DNA of 9,944 nucleotides, taken from positions 1 through 9,944 of the forward strand of contig JBBAFB010000082.1 in NCBI GenBank assembly GCA_041655595.1, written 5' to 3'. The position numbers and the translations under genes were made by a program. Positions within the stretch are counted from its first letter, which is position 1, and every line of letters begins with the position of its first letter. Source of the stretch: JBBAFB01 sp041655595. GTDB lineage: Bacteria; Bacillota; DULZ01. Below the pieces are notes generated by a model. That model did not search any database. It was not told the DNA's origin and saw nothing but the letters and a program-made list of their open reading frames with translations. Shown here piece after piece: positions 1-6,574 of the stretch.

Positions 1-78
1 TAACCCTACCACTATCAATGTCTTAACAACCAGCTCCATATTCACACCTTCCGAAGGTTACAATCTTAATTACCTCCC

Positions 79-825
79 TTAATTCACCTTTTCCAGAATG
101 CCCCTACCAATACCAAGTACCCTTGATAACTGTCGATTACTTGCCCCAGTTTTAGTTTTGATTGTTCTAAGCATTTCATTTCTAGCATCCTTATCGGTGT
201 GCCGCATTTCATTAACATCCAAGATTTGATTAATATATTCCATTAATTCGGCATCCGTCCACCTTTTGATAGGATTGTAATCCAAACATTCATCATCATT
301 TTTTTCTTCCATAAACAACTCAAATTCTTTAATATTCTGAAAGCAATCGAGGATAAACTTCACATCAACTATTGAATCGCTTTTCAGAAAGTATTGGTGG
401 TAGCTACTCCATTTATATTGTTTCATATCTTGCACGAGCCCCGCTTTTAGAGGGTTTTGATTAATATACCGCAAAACCGTTAAAAAATATTTATCCGTTT
501 CAACTACCTGGCTTTTAAATCGGTTTTGGAAAAGATGCCCCGTCCTGCCATTTTTAATATTATGATACTGGGCATAACCAACTGCAATCCTTTTAATGAT
601 ATCACCTATAGGTTCTTCCGTTTTAAGTAAAAGGTGAACATGGTTAGTCATTAAACAATATGCGTAGACAGTAAATTTGATTTTTTCTAAGGCTTTTTTC
701 AGATACTGTAGAAATACTAAATATTCATCTTCGGCAAGAAAAATATTTCTTTTGTCTATGCCCCTCAGCATTACATGATAAATTCCGGTTTTGCTCCTCG
801 CCCTTGGAACCCTACTCACTATCAT
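79..825 (-). CDS. REP-associated tyrosine transposase (RAYT, Y1_Tnp/HUH family)
   Basis: A 248-residue single-strand DNA transposase of the IS200-like Y1 family, RAYT branch. The N-terminus (SKTGIYHVMLRGIDKRNIF, residues 11-29) is the usual RAYT opening. The HUH metal-binding motif is NHVHLLL with His62 and His64, and the likely catalytic Tyr is Tyr120 in VLRYINQNPLKAGLV. GHLFQNRFKS (97-106) is a further family motif. The C-terminal 40 residues form a helix-turn-helix-like tail (ASNRQLSRVLGIGRG), so the protein looks full length and its catalytic residues are intact. RAYTs are known to nick and join palindromic REP sequences, and usually occur as single non-mobile copies. The ATG at 825 is preceded by a weak AAGGCGG site. 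A REP-like repeat lies about 115 bp upstream of the gene (941-968), with further relatives across the window, which fits a RAYT and its substrate repeats. A conventional IS200/IS605 TnpA is less likely: those are about 140 residues and lack the C-terminal extension. Confidence 0.93.
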   Translation of the reverse strand: MIVSRVPRARSKTGIYHVMLRGIDKRNIFLAEDEYLVFLQYLKKALEKIKFTVYAYCLMTNHVHLLLKTEEPIGDIIKRIAVGYAQYHNIKNGRTGHLFQNRFKSQVVETDKYFLTVLRYINQNPLKAGLVQDMKQYKWSSYHQYFLKSDSIVDVKFILDCFQNIKEFELFMEEKNDDECLDYNPIKRWTDAELMEYINQILDVNEMRHTDKDARNEMLRTIKTKTGASNRQLSRVLGIGRGILEKVN

Positions 826-940
826 TTCACCGCCTTATAGAAATAAATAACCTGTACAATTGCTTAAACAGCGTTTTTCATTTTATATGTCTTATTTCTC
901 CTTTTTAAAATCTTTACCTGCCTTGCTTTGAAAAATTCAT

Positions 941-968
941 GGCAAACAAAGCGTCCCCCTGCCACCTT
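941..968. repeat. REP-like repeat copy A
   Basis: GGCAAACAAAGCGTCCCC (941-958) is the exact reverse complement of 2629-2646. Similarity continues for about 10 more bases with three mismatches (CTGCCACCTT here; TTACCACTTT in the reverse complement of the second copy). It lies upstream of the RAYT gene, where REP substrates of these enzymes are typically found. The core GGCAAACAAARCGTC recurs at 5884 and 9828. Confidence 0.7.
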
Positions 969-987
969 CTTGATTGTATACTGTACA

Positions 988-1021
988 CCTGTAGCGGTTC
1001 ACTCCACAGGGCTGTTTTTTT
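988..1021 (+). terminator. Hairpin with T-tract upstream of mqo
   Basis: CCTGT (988-992) pairs with ACAGG (1006-1010), with partial pairing inside, followed after four bases by seven Ts (1015-1021). It resembles a weak intrinsic terminator on the plus strand. No plus-strand gene precedes it in the window, so it may instead be a relic of the neighbouring repeat or an insulating element. Confidence 0.3.
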
Positions 1022-1022
1022 A

Positions 1023-1031
1023 TGGTATACT
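1023..1031 (+). promoter_or_regulatory. Probable mqo promoter (extended -10)
   Basis: TGGTATACT is an extended -10 element (TGn plus TATACT at 1026-1031). No good -35 hexamer stands at the right distance, which extended -10 promoters tolerate. The start point would be near 1038, giving a leader of about 90 bases before the ATG at 1129. Confidence 0.4.
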
Positions 1032-1128
1032 AAAGCAATTATTTTAATAGTTAATCAAGCTTTTGGCCATGTTGACATATCATATTTTACAAAGAAAGAT
1101 ATTCTTACTCGAAGAATGGGGGAAGAAC

Positions 1129-2628
1129 ATGAGCAAACAAACATGTACAGATGTGATCCTAATTGGTGCGGGCATCATGAGTGCTACTTTGGGGGCTTTA
1201 TTGCAAGAGTTAGCACCGGGTAGGAAAATCACTGTGTTTGAAAAGCTTAACCAAGCAGGGGAGGAAAGTTCCAACGAATGGAATAACGCAGGAACGGGGC
1301 ATGCTTCCCTTTGCGAGCTGAACTATACAGTGGAACAAGCAGATGGGACTATAAATATTGATAAAGCCTTAGATATTAACGAACAGTTTTTAGCTTCCAA
1401 GCAATTTTGGTCTTATTTAGTAAATAACGGACTGCTTCGCGATCCGGCCAACTTTATCAAACCCTTGCCCCATTTAAGTCTGGTACAAGGCGAACAAGAT
1501 GTCACTTTTTTAAGAAAACGTTTTACTGCTATGTCTGAAAGCCCTTTGTTTCAGGGCATGGAGTTTTGTGATGATTCCAAAAGCTTGCAAAAATGGTTTC
1601 CCTTGATCATGAAAAATCGTTTAAACACCGAACCTATGGCCGCCACCAAAAGTGATTCAGGAACGGACATTAATTTCGGTGCCTTGACAAGGGCAATATT
1701 TGATTTCTTACAGAAAAAGAATGTTAACTTAAAGCTTAATCATCAGGTAGAGAGTCTCAAGCGAACTAACGACGGCTGCTGGGAACTGAAGGTGCGAAAT
1801 GTAGAAAACGGAAAAATAGGATACCACTCTGCAAGGTTTGTTTTCATCGGTGCGGGGGGTGGAAGCCTGCATTTGTTGCAAAAATCCGGAGCCCCCGAAG
1901 GAAAGAGAATTGGCGGCTTTCCGGTTAGTGGGTTATTTTTAGTATGCAATAACCCTGCTGTAATAGCACAGCATCACGCAAAGGTGTATGGTAAAGCCAA
2001 AATAGGTGCTCCGCCTATGTCAGTGCCGCATCTGGATACCAGGTTTATTGAAGGTAAAAAGACACTGCTCTTTGGACCTTTTGCCGGCTTTTCGCCTAAA
2101 TTCCTGAAACAAGGCTCGGTATTCGATTTAATTACTTCCATAAAACCAAATAATCTGTTAACTATGATGGCAGCGGGACTAAAAAATGCCTCCTTAACAA
2201 AATACCTTATTGAACAGGTAATGTTATCTAAAGAACAACGCTTACAGGAGTTACGGGAATTTGTACCCGGTGCCCAGGACCGAGATTGGGAGATCATCAT
2301 AGCGGGGCAAAGAGTGCAGGTCATCAAGGACACCGCCCACGGGGGCAAAGGCACCTTGTTATTTGGAACAGAAGTTATCAGCACCGCCGATGGTTCTTTG
2401 GCGGCCTTGCTTGGGGCCTCCCCCGGTGCATCCATCGCCGTTTCCGCCATGCTGGATCTTTTGAAAAAATGCTTTTTCAAAGATTTTAAAGCCTGGGAAC
2501 CAAAAATTAGGGAAATGATCCCCTCCTACAGTCTGTCATTACGGAAAAATCCGGATCTATTCCACCAAATAAACGCTGAAACAGTACGCACCTTAGGTTT
2601 AAACGCACCAAACAATTCAAAGTGGTAA
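1129..2628 (+). CDS. mqo: Malate:quinone oxidoreductase
   Basis: A FAD-dependent peripheral membrane enzyme that oxidises L-malate to oxaloacetate and passes electrons to the quinone pool, bypassing NAD-dependent malate dehydrogenase. The 499-residue product matches the usual family length of about 490-500. The Rossmann FAD motif GAGIMSATLG lies at residues 13-22. The family signature NEWNNAGTGHASLCELNYT lies at 49-67, followed by GTDINFGALTRAIFDFL in the middle and GASPGASIAVSAML near the C-terminus. The ATG at 1129 is chosen because GGGGGAAG stands just upstream and translation from it begins directly with the FAD-binding strand (TDVILIGAGI); an in-frame TTG at 1063 would add 22 unrelated residues. 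The gene is monocistronic: a divergent RAYT precedes it and the convergent activase gene follows. Its stop codon abuts REP-like copy B. Menaquinone is the probable acceptor if the host is a Firmicute (inference). Confidence 0.95.
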   Translation: MSKQTCTDVILIGAGIMSATLGALLQELAPGRKITVFEKLNQAGEESSNEWNNAGTGHASLCELNYTVEQADGTINIDKALDINEQFLASKQFWSYLVNNGLLRDPANFIKPLPHLSLVQGEQDVTFLRKRFTAMSESPLFQGMEFCDDSKSLQKWFPLIMKNRLNTEPMAATKSDSGTDINFGALTRAIFDFLQKKNVNLKLNHQVESLKRTNDGCWELKVRNVENGKIGYHSARFVFIGAGGGSLHLLQKSGAPEGKRIGGFPVSGLFLVCNNPAVIAQHHAKVYGKAKIGAPPMSVPHLDTRFIEGKKTLLFGPFAGFSPKFLKQGSVFDLITSIKPNNLLTMMAAGLKNASLTKYLIEQVMLSKEQRLQELREFVPGAQDRDWEIIIAGQRVQVIKDTAHGGKGTLLFGTEVISTADGSLAALLGASPGASIAVSAMLDLLKKCFFKDFKAWEPKIREMIPSYSLSLRKNPDLFHQINAETVRTLGLNAPNNSKW

Positions 2629-2655
2629 GGGGACGCTTTGTTTGCCAGCTTGCCT
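2629..2655. repeat. REP-like repeat copy B (inverted relative to copy A)
   Basis: GGGGACGCTTTGTTTGCC (2629-2646) starts at the base after the mqo stop codon and is the perfect 18-base reverse complement of copy A, 1.67 kb away. A 7-bp pairing AAGGGGA (2627-2633) with TCCCCTT (2669-2675), loop 35 bases, could form a weak structure between the convergent genes. It is not a convincing terminator. Confidence 0.7.
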
Positions 2656-2687
2656 AACGCACTAAAATTCCCCTTGTAATCCTAACT

Positions 2688-3434
2688 TCATCCCTCTGAC
2701 ACCCCGATCAGTGCTGCTCCAAAGGCTGCAGTCAGCTCCGGTTCCGGTGGCGTCATCACCTGGATTGATAACTGTTTTGCTAGCAGCTGAACAAGTGGTT
2801 GATAATAGGCCCCTCCACCCGTAAAAACCAGCGATTCAGGCTGGCCTGCAGTTTCTATAAAATGAGCCAGCCTTGTAGCTGTGCTTTTAAACAAACCTGC
2901 CAGCACAGAAAGTTTTGAAGTGCCTTTAGCCAACAGGCCTATTACCTCTGATTCCGCAAACACGGTACACATGGAGTTGATTGCTACAGGCTCTGCCTCC
3001 AAAGCTAGCCCGATATCCCCGGGGGCTAAGTGAAGACCCTTAAAAATTACATCCAAAAACCGCCCCGTTCCGGCTGCACATTTATCGTTCATCACAAAAT
3101 TTATGACCTTACCTTGGGCGTTTTTTTTAATTACCTTGGCATCCTGACCTCCCAGATCTAGAATATAGGAAACTTCGGGATAAAAATGATGGCAACCCCG
3201 GGCCTGACAAGTAATCTCTGTGATGACTCTGCTTTCCGGAAAACTAACCCTTCCATAACCGGTAACCACCGTTTTTTCAGGCCGATATTCCTTGTAGGCC
3301 TCTTTTAGTAGCTCCCGCCCCGTGGTTACCGGATCAAACCTGGAGGGAAGAGTTTTCTTATAAACAGGCTGGTCATTATCCAAGATAACCAATTTTGTAT
3401 TCACTGATCCAAGATCTAAACCGGCAACCTTCAT
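2688..3434 (-). CDS. 2-hydroxyacyl-CoA dehydratase-type activase (BadF/BadG/HgdC ATPase family)
   Basis: An ATP-dependent one-electron donor of the ASKHA fold, 248 residues. Visible motifs are the phosphate-1 loop GLDLGSVNTK (5-14), phosphate-2 ILDLGGQDAKVIK (91-103) and the adenosine motif VFTGGGAYYQPL (203-214). Cys119 in NDKCAAGTGRFLD and Cys156 in SMCTVFAESEVI are the residues that, in HgdC-type activases, hold one [4Fe-4S] cluster across the homodimer. ATP hydrolysis drives a conformational change that transfers a low-potential electron to the partner protein. The ATG at 3434 is preferred because GGAGG lies five bases upstream; an in-frame ATG at 3446 would add four residues and lacks a ribosome site. 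The gene lies 57 bp downstream of the reductase gene on the same strand, so the two are probably co-transcribed and this is the dedicated activator (E. coli YjiL-like role). Confidence 0.93.
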   Translation of the reverse strand: MKVAGLDLGSVNTKLVILDNDQPVYKKTLPSRFDPVTTGRELLKEAYKEYRPEKTVVTGYGRVSFPESRVITEITCQARGCHHFYPEVSYILDLGGQDAKVIKKNAQGKVINFVMNDKCAAGTGRFLDVIFKGLHLAPGDIGLALEAEPVAINSMCTVFAESEVIGLLAKGTSKLSVLAGLFKSTATRLAHFIETAGQPESLVFTGGGAYYQPLVQLLAKQLSIQVMTPPEPELTAAFGAALIGVSEG

Positions 3435-3491
3435 ATCTGCCTCCATTCTTCAACCGCTAAAACCGGTGCAAACAGTGCTAAATAAATACTT

Positions 3492-4760
3492 TTAGCATAC
3501 CAACATTTCTAAAAATGCATCAATACGAGTTTTAAGCTGTCCTTGATCCTCTTCCGAAAAATCGCTTTCCAGTTTAAGATAAGGAATATTGCGCCTATCC
3601 ATCTCTTTAGCAACATTATGACTTTCCACCCCGTAAGGCTGGCAAAACTGGAGCGTAAAATCTATTACCCCATCCACCTGCAAATTATTTACCATAAAAA
3701 CAATATCTTCAATACGGCCGCTGTTCGGTGTAAAGCAAGCACAATTAACATTTAAAGAGCGGGCGGCAATATTTTTTAATAATTCCTCTAGGCTGGCTCC
3801 GGGATCCGTCAAATCTTTATAATAACGTTCGCCAACGCAGGACTCCTCACCAACAATGACACCACCGCCCTGTTCAATCAAGGCATGTATTTTCCAATAT
3901 GGAATAGGCTGAGGAGTGCCTGTTATTAAAATGCGTGGGGCGTTAGTCGGCACAACACCTTCACGCCTAGCAATCCTACCCTCCAACTCGTCACAAAGTA
4001 GGTGAACCTGCTTTGCAAACCTGATAGGATCATCAAAGAAGGCTAGTTGATTAATCAACAGTACATCCAAACCGTGAATTGGCGAGGGGACGGCTTTGCG
4101 AAGGGAGGCCAATCGCTTGAGGGCAGCCCGTTTACCGTTGATTACTGCGATGCCCCTATCAAGGTTGTCCTTTGTCAATTCAACACCCGTTTCCTTTTCA
4201 ATAAAAGCAGCAAATTCACTCACTTCTCGCTCCCAAAAAGCTATATTCCGAGTTAATTTTTTTTGGGGAAGCTCCATTACATAGGTGGGGATATAGTCAT
4301 TTAGGATCTCCCAAGCTTTTTTCTTTCCATCACATGTAGTCTCACCTATTACCCAATCCGCCACCTGGAAATAAGGGCAGACTCTATCTAACTTAAATCC
4401 CATGGCCGATTTGATTAAAGGACAGGTATTACGGGGAAGGACCTTCTCTCCTGAAGGCACCGTGAATTGAGAACCACCGCACAGGCCTACACAAGCACTA
4501 CCCACCGCCTGAATAATTTCTTCGGGAACATATACGCAAAAAGTAGCAAAAACCTTACTGCCATCCTTTTTTGCCACCGCTAGTTCTTTAACCCTGATGC
4601 CATGGATATCCCCAACCACCATGTCAAAATACCCCATGCCTTGAGGGCGATTGGCCCTTTCTAAAAAGAGACTTGTAAAATACCCTTGTAAAGGGGCAAG
4701 CAGGTCGTCATGTTTTTCAAGATCCATCTCCAGTAAACTCCAAAGCTCCCTATTCTCCAT
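3492..4760 (-). CDS. Double-cubane-cluster-type anaerobic reductase (YjiM/HgdB superfamily)
   Basis: A 422-residue iron-sulfur protein of the 2-hydroxyacyl-CoA dehydratase superfamily (HgdB/FldC fold). The motifs VLPRNTCPLIKS, RVCPYF, VIGETTCDGKKKAWE, EESCVGERYY, NVNCACFTPN and LQFCQPYGVESHN place it in the single-subunit branch that includes E. coli YjiM and the Carboxydothermus double-cubane cluster protein (DCCP). Conserved Cys candidates for cluster ligands are Cys113, Cys128, Cys143, Cys308, Cys340/342 and Cys373. DCCP-type proteins carry an [Fe8S9] double cubane and reduce small molecules with ATP-driven electrons in vitro; the physiological substrate is unknown. No second dehydratase subunit or CoA-transferase gene is adjacent, unlike hgdAB or fldABC loci. 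The ATG at 4760 is chosen because GGGAGGAAT lies five to six bases upstream; an in-frame TTG at 4802 would add 14 residues without a ribosome site. It is the first gene of a unit with the activase, divergent from a LysR gene. A classical 2-hydroxyacyl-CoA dehydratase subunit is the alternative. Confidence 0.88.
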   Translation of the reverse strand: MENRELWSLLEMDLEKHDDLLAPLQGYFTSLFLERANRPQGMGYFDMVVGDIHGIRVKELAVAKKDGSKVFATFCVYVPEEIIQAVGSACVGLCGGSQFTVPSGEKVLPRNTCPLIKSAMGFKLDRVCPYFQVADWVIGETTCDGKKKAWEILNDYIPTYVMELPQKKLTRNIAFWEREVSEFAAFIEKETGVELTKDNLDRGIAVINGKRAALKRLASLRKAVPSPIHGLDVLLINQLAFFDDPIRFAKQVHLLCDELEGRIARREGVVPTNAPRILITGTPQPIPYWKIHALIEQGGGVIVGEESCVGERYYKDLTDPGASLEELLKNIAARSLNVNCACFTPNSGRIEDIVFMVNNLQVDGVIDFTLQFCQPYGVESHNVAKEMDRRNIPYLKLESDFSEEDQGQLKTRIDAFLEMLVC

Positions 4761-4847
4761 CTCAATTCCTCCCACACCATTATCGGCTCCTGCAATCTGC
4801 AATGCAAATTAACCCTTCAATACCATGTCTAATCCTTACACCAACAC

Positions 4848-4856
4848 ATTATAGCA
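4848..4856 (-). promoter_or_regulatory. Promoter of the reductase-activase unit
   Basis: On the minus strand this reads TGCTATAAT, a consensus -10 hexamer (4848-4853) with an extended TGn element. The -35 region is poor, as expected for an activator-dependent promoter. The inferred start near 4841 leaves a leader of about 80 bases before the ATG at 4760. Confidence 0.55.
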
Positions 4857-4880
4857 AGAAAGCCGGCACAAATTAAATAC

Positions 4881-4919
4881 ATTTTATCGGTAACGGGGAT
4901 TGAATTATATTGATAAAAT
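4881..4919. promoter_or_regulatory. Candidate LysR operator (8-bp inverted repeat)
   Basis: ATTTTATC (4881-4888) and GATAAAAT (4912-4919) are perfect reverse complements separated by 23 bases. The repeat is centred at 4900, about 60 bases upstream of the inferred reductase start point, and overlaps the -35 region of the LysR gene's own promoter. That arrangement is typical of LysR regulators that activate a divergent operon and repress themselves. The spacer is longer than the classical T-N11-A box, so the binding site is an inference. Confidence 0.35.
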
Positions 4920-4928
4920 AGATACAAT
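4900..4928 (+). promoter_or_regulatory. Promoter of the LysR-type regulator gene
   Basis: TTGAAT (4900-4905), a 17-base spacer and TACAAT (4923-4928) form a near-consensus vegetative (sigma-A) promoter. The start point would be near 4935, which excludes the in-frame TTG at 4900 as a start codon and supports the ATG at 4966. Confidence 0.65.
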
Positions 4929-4965
4929 AAACAAAAACATTTTTCCGAAGGAGACCAGGATCATC

Positions 4966-5877
4966 ATGTTAATGCATCAGCTTGAGGTATTTGTACAGGT
5001 AGCGGAACAAAAAAGTTTCTCTAAAGCGGCGGAGAATCTTTTTTTAAGCCAATCTACGGTCAGTACACATGTCAGTAATTTTGAAAAGCATCTTGACAGG
5101 AAACTCTTTGACCGCCTTGGCAGACAGGTTGTCCTAACAACCGACGGAGAACGGCTCTACCCCCGGGCAAAAGAAATAATTGCTTTAAAAGATAAAGCCT
5201 TGTGGGAAATGAAGGATTGGTCAAACAAAATTAGTGGGCATCTTAATCTCGCCGCTAGCACTGTACCCGCCCAATATGCAATGCCTTTTTTATTAACAAA
5301 ATTTTTGAAGAATTACCCGGGAATCAAATTTTCTTTAGAGCAAAGCAGCTCGGAAAAGGTGGCCGAAAAATTACTAAAAGGAAAGGCTGAATTGGGAATG
5401 CTGGGCGGACAATACCATAAGGAGCAACTCATGTTTATTCCCTTTGCCGAAGAAAAGCTAGTACTTATAACCCCTGCGGGTTTAAAGCTAAATAATCAAA
5501 TCTCCATATCCGATCTCAGCGGTCACCCTTTTTTATTTCGCAAAGCGGATTCGGGGACTCAAGCCAATCTTGAAAAAATGCTTAACAAAGCGGGCATAGC
5601 CCTTTCCCAATTGCGGGTTATTGGCTACTTTGACAGCTTAGGAACGCTAAAAGAAAGCGTCAAGGAAGGCCTTGGCATTTCCATCATTTCTGCAATCGCG
5701 GCCGTTGATTATGTAAAGAATGGTTTTATTAACGCCTATGAGCTAAAGGAGTTGCCCAAAACAAGAACTTTTTATTTTTCTTACCATAGAAAAAGAACCC
5801 TGTCCCCCTTGGCAGAAGCCTTTATAAACTCCAGCCAAGAGCTTTCAACCATTCTTTTGACAAAATACAAAATTTAA
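4966..5877 (+). CDS. LysR-type transcriptional regulator (resembles the selenium-metabolism-associated group)
   Basis: A 303-residue LysR family regulator. The N-terminal winged helix-turn-helix is at residues 3-62 (HQLEVFVQVAEQKSFSKAAE, then LFLSQSTVSTHVSNFEKHL and LFDRLGRQVVLT). A linker helix and a periplasmic-binding-protein-like effector domain follow from about residue 91 to 295, starting with GHLNLAASTVPAQYAMP. The ASTVPAQY stretch and the overall wording of the DNA-binding domain resemble the LysR group found with selenium-utilisation genes in Firmicutes; this is from memory and moderately sure. The ATG at 4966 lies five bases after AGGA and follows AAGGAG (4948-4953). An in-frame TTG at 4900 falls inside the promoter. 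The gene is divergent from the reductase-activase unit with 205 bp between starts, so that unit is the expected target. Its ligand cannot be told from the sequence. Confidence 0.93.
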   Translation: MLMHQLEVFVQVAEQKSFSKAAENLFLSQSTVSTHVSNFEKHLDRKLFDRLGRQVVLTTDGERLYPRAKEIIALKDKALWEMKDWSNKISGHLNLAASTVPAQYAMPFLLTKFLKNYPGIKFSLEQSSSEKVAEKLLKGKAELGMLGGQYHKEQLMFIPFAEEKLVLITPAGLKLNNQISISDLSGHPFLFRKADSGTQANLEKMLNKAGIALSQLRVIGYFDSLGTLKESVKEGLGISIISAIAAVDYVKNGFINAYELKELPKTRTFYFSYHRKRTLSPLAEAFINSSQELSTILLTKYKI

Positions 5878-5883
5878 GAAAGC

Positions 5884-5937
5884 GACAAACAAAACGTCAG
5901 GCCCTGTGGAAACTAAGTGACAAAACAACGGTTTGCC
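5884..5937. repeat. REP-like repeat copy C
   Basis: GACAAACAAAACGTCAGGCC (5884-5903) shares 19 of 20 bases with copy E at 9828-9847. Both copies end with a TTTGCC arm (5932-5937 here) that can pair with the opening GGCAAA-like arm. It starts six bases after the stop codon of the LysR gene. Confidence 0.65.
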
Positions 5938-6000
5938 GTAGTCTGTATTTTTTTTATTTAGTTTAGTCTGTAAACCAATTGTATCTTAAAAGTCTTGATC

Positions 6001-6109
6001 AAGTTTTAACATATTTTTTGGATTATATGGAGGCCGGCCTGTGGGGGGCAAGTGCTGCTTTTGTAAAACCGAGGGCTTTCATATCAAGGTTTTCAACAAA
6101 AAAATCCAC
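6001..6109 (-). pseudogene. Fragment of an IS1182-type transposase, frameshifted
   Basis: Read on the minus strand, one frame gives VDFFVENLDMKALGFTKAAL followed by AP. A one-base shift at about 6040 then gives TGRPPYNPKNMLKL. Together they match the N-terminal region of IS1182-family DDE transposases (pattern FVDSLDL..LGF followed by TGRPPY.P..LLKLY). Nothing recognisable precedes or follows, and the catalytic part is absent, so this is a fossil. It directly adjoins the acetyltransferase remnant at 6137-6289, suggesting that insertion and later deletion destroyed that gene. Confidence 0.6.
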
Positions 6110-6136
6110 ACTGAGTTACCTTTTGTGATATAGCCG

Positions 6137-6289
6137 TTAAAGCTTTCTGAATACATGGCCCTCTGAAAGCCTATCCCTCATCCACTCTTTTTAAGACCAC
6201 ACCGCATTAATGCCTTTGTCTGCAATAGCACAGCAAATGTGTTCGGAGTCAATATTACCATTGGTTATGTTTATAAACTGCTCACCCAT
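6137..6289 (-). pseudogene. Start of a YoaP-like GNAT acetyltransferase gene, broken
   Basis: The ATG at 6289 has a strong GGGAGG site eight to nine bases upstream. The reading frame gives MGEQFINITNGNIDSEHICC and onward, a TAA (6191-6193) where a Lys codon AAA is expected, then KEWMRDRLSEGHVFRKL and a second TAA. The pattern NIT..NID.EHICCAI, then KKEW...R..EG.VF.KL is the opening of YoaP-type N-acetyltransferases. After FRKL the expected DVRGKVFIEY is missing and the sequence passes into the IS1182-type fragment. Only about 50 codons of a gene normally near 250 codons remain. Family assignment is from remembered motifs. Confidence 0.55.
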
Positions 6290-6337
6290 TATTTATCCTC
6301 CCTTGTATTCAATGACTAACAAGGACTTCCGATAATT

Positions 6338-6390
6338 AATATTTGCTTTTTTCGCCGGGGCACACAGGTCTTTTATCGCAAGCAAATATT
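6338..6390. repeat. 11-bp perfect inverted repeat in the leader of the broken acetyltransferase gene
   Basis: AATATTTGCTT (6338-6348) and AAGCAAATATT (6380-6390) are perfect reverse complements with a 31-base loop. On the minus strand a TATAAT (6464-6469) lies further upstream, so the hairpin would fall in a leader of about 170 bases. No known riboswitch was recognised. The rest of 6391-6574 shows no gene. Confidence 0.45.
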
Positions 6391-6574
6391 TTTTCCGGCC
6401 TTGTCCTGCAACACCTCGCCGTTTCTGCTCGATGGGCGCAACCCCACCCTTTTCCCTTTTCCGATTATATCAATTATTCTGTAATGACACAGGAAAAGCC
6501 TTCTTGCCATTAGCTTGTCTTAAATGATAAAGTAAGGATTGAGATTTGAAATACAAAAGGACAAGGTACGCATA

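Larger units (their letters stand above)
826..1128. other. Intergenic region between the divergent RAYT and mqo genes
   Basis: About 300 bp with no gene. The left half (826-940) is AT-rich and should carry the RAYT promoter, though no convincing one was seen. A REP-like repeat starts at 941. Next come a short hairpin with a T-tract (988-1021), an extended -10 element (1023-1031) and the mqo ribosome binding site (1118-1125, GGGGGAAG). Short open frames here are unlike any family I recognise. Confidence 0.6.

Noticed and set aside
46..58. Small palindrome ACCTTC-C-GAAGGT after the RAYT stop codon
   Set aside because: Six-base arms with no T-tract; too weak to call a terminator or a repeat.
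939..1223. 94-codon plus-strand frame overlapping the start of mqo
   Set aside because: It runs through the REP-like repeat, the hairpin and the promoter and then overlaps mqo out of frame, with no ribosome site or family likeness.
1974..2480. 168-codon minus-strand frame inside mqo
   Set aside because: It is a shadow of the mqo coding strand; its composition reflects the antisense of conserved mqo segments.
4802..4802. Upstream TTG start for the reductase
   Set aside because: No ribosome binding site, while the ATG at 4760 has GGGAGGAAT at ideal spacing and matches the family's start.
5939..5972. Nine-base direct repeat TAGTCTGTA (5939-5947 and 5964-5972)
   Set aside because: Short, AT-flanked and not bordering any complete element, so it cannot be supported as a target duplication.
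6310..6470. About 52-codon open frame on the minus strand through the hairpin leader
   Set aside because: It has no start codon in context and no recognisable sequence; probably chance.
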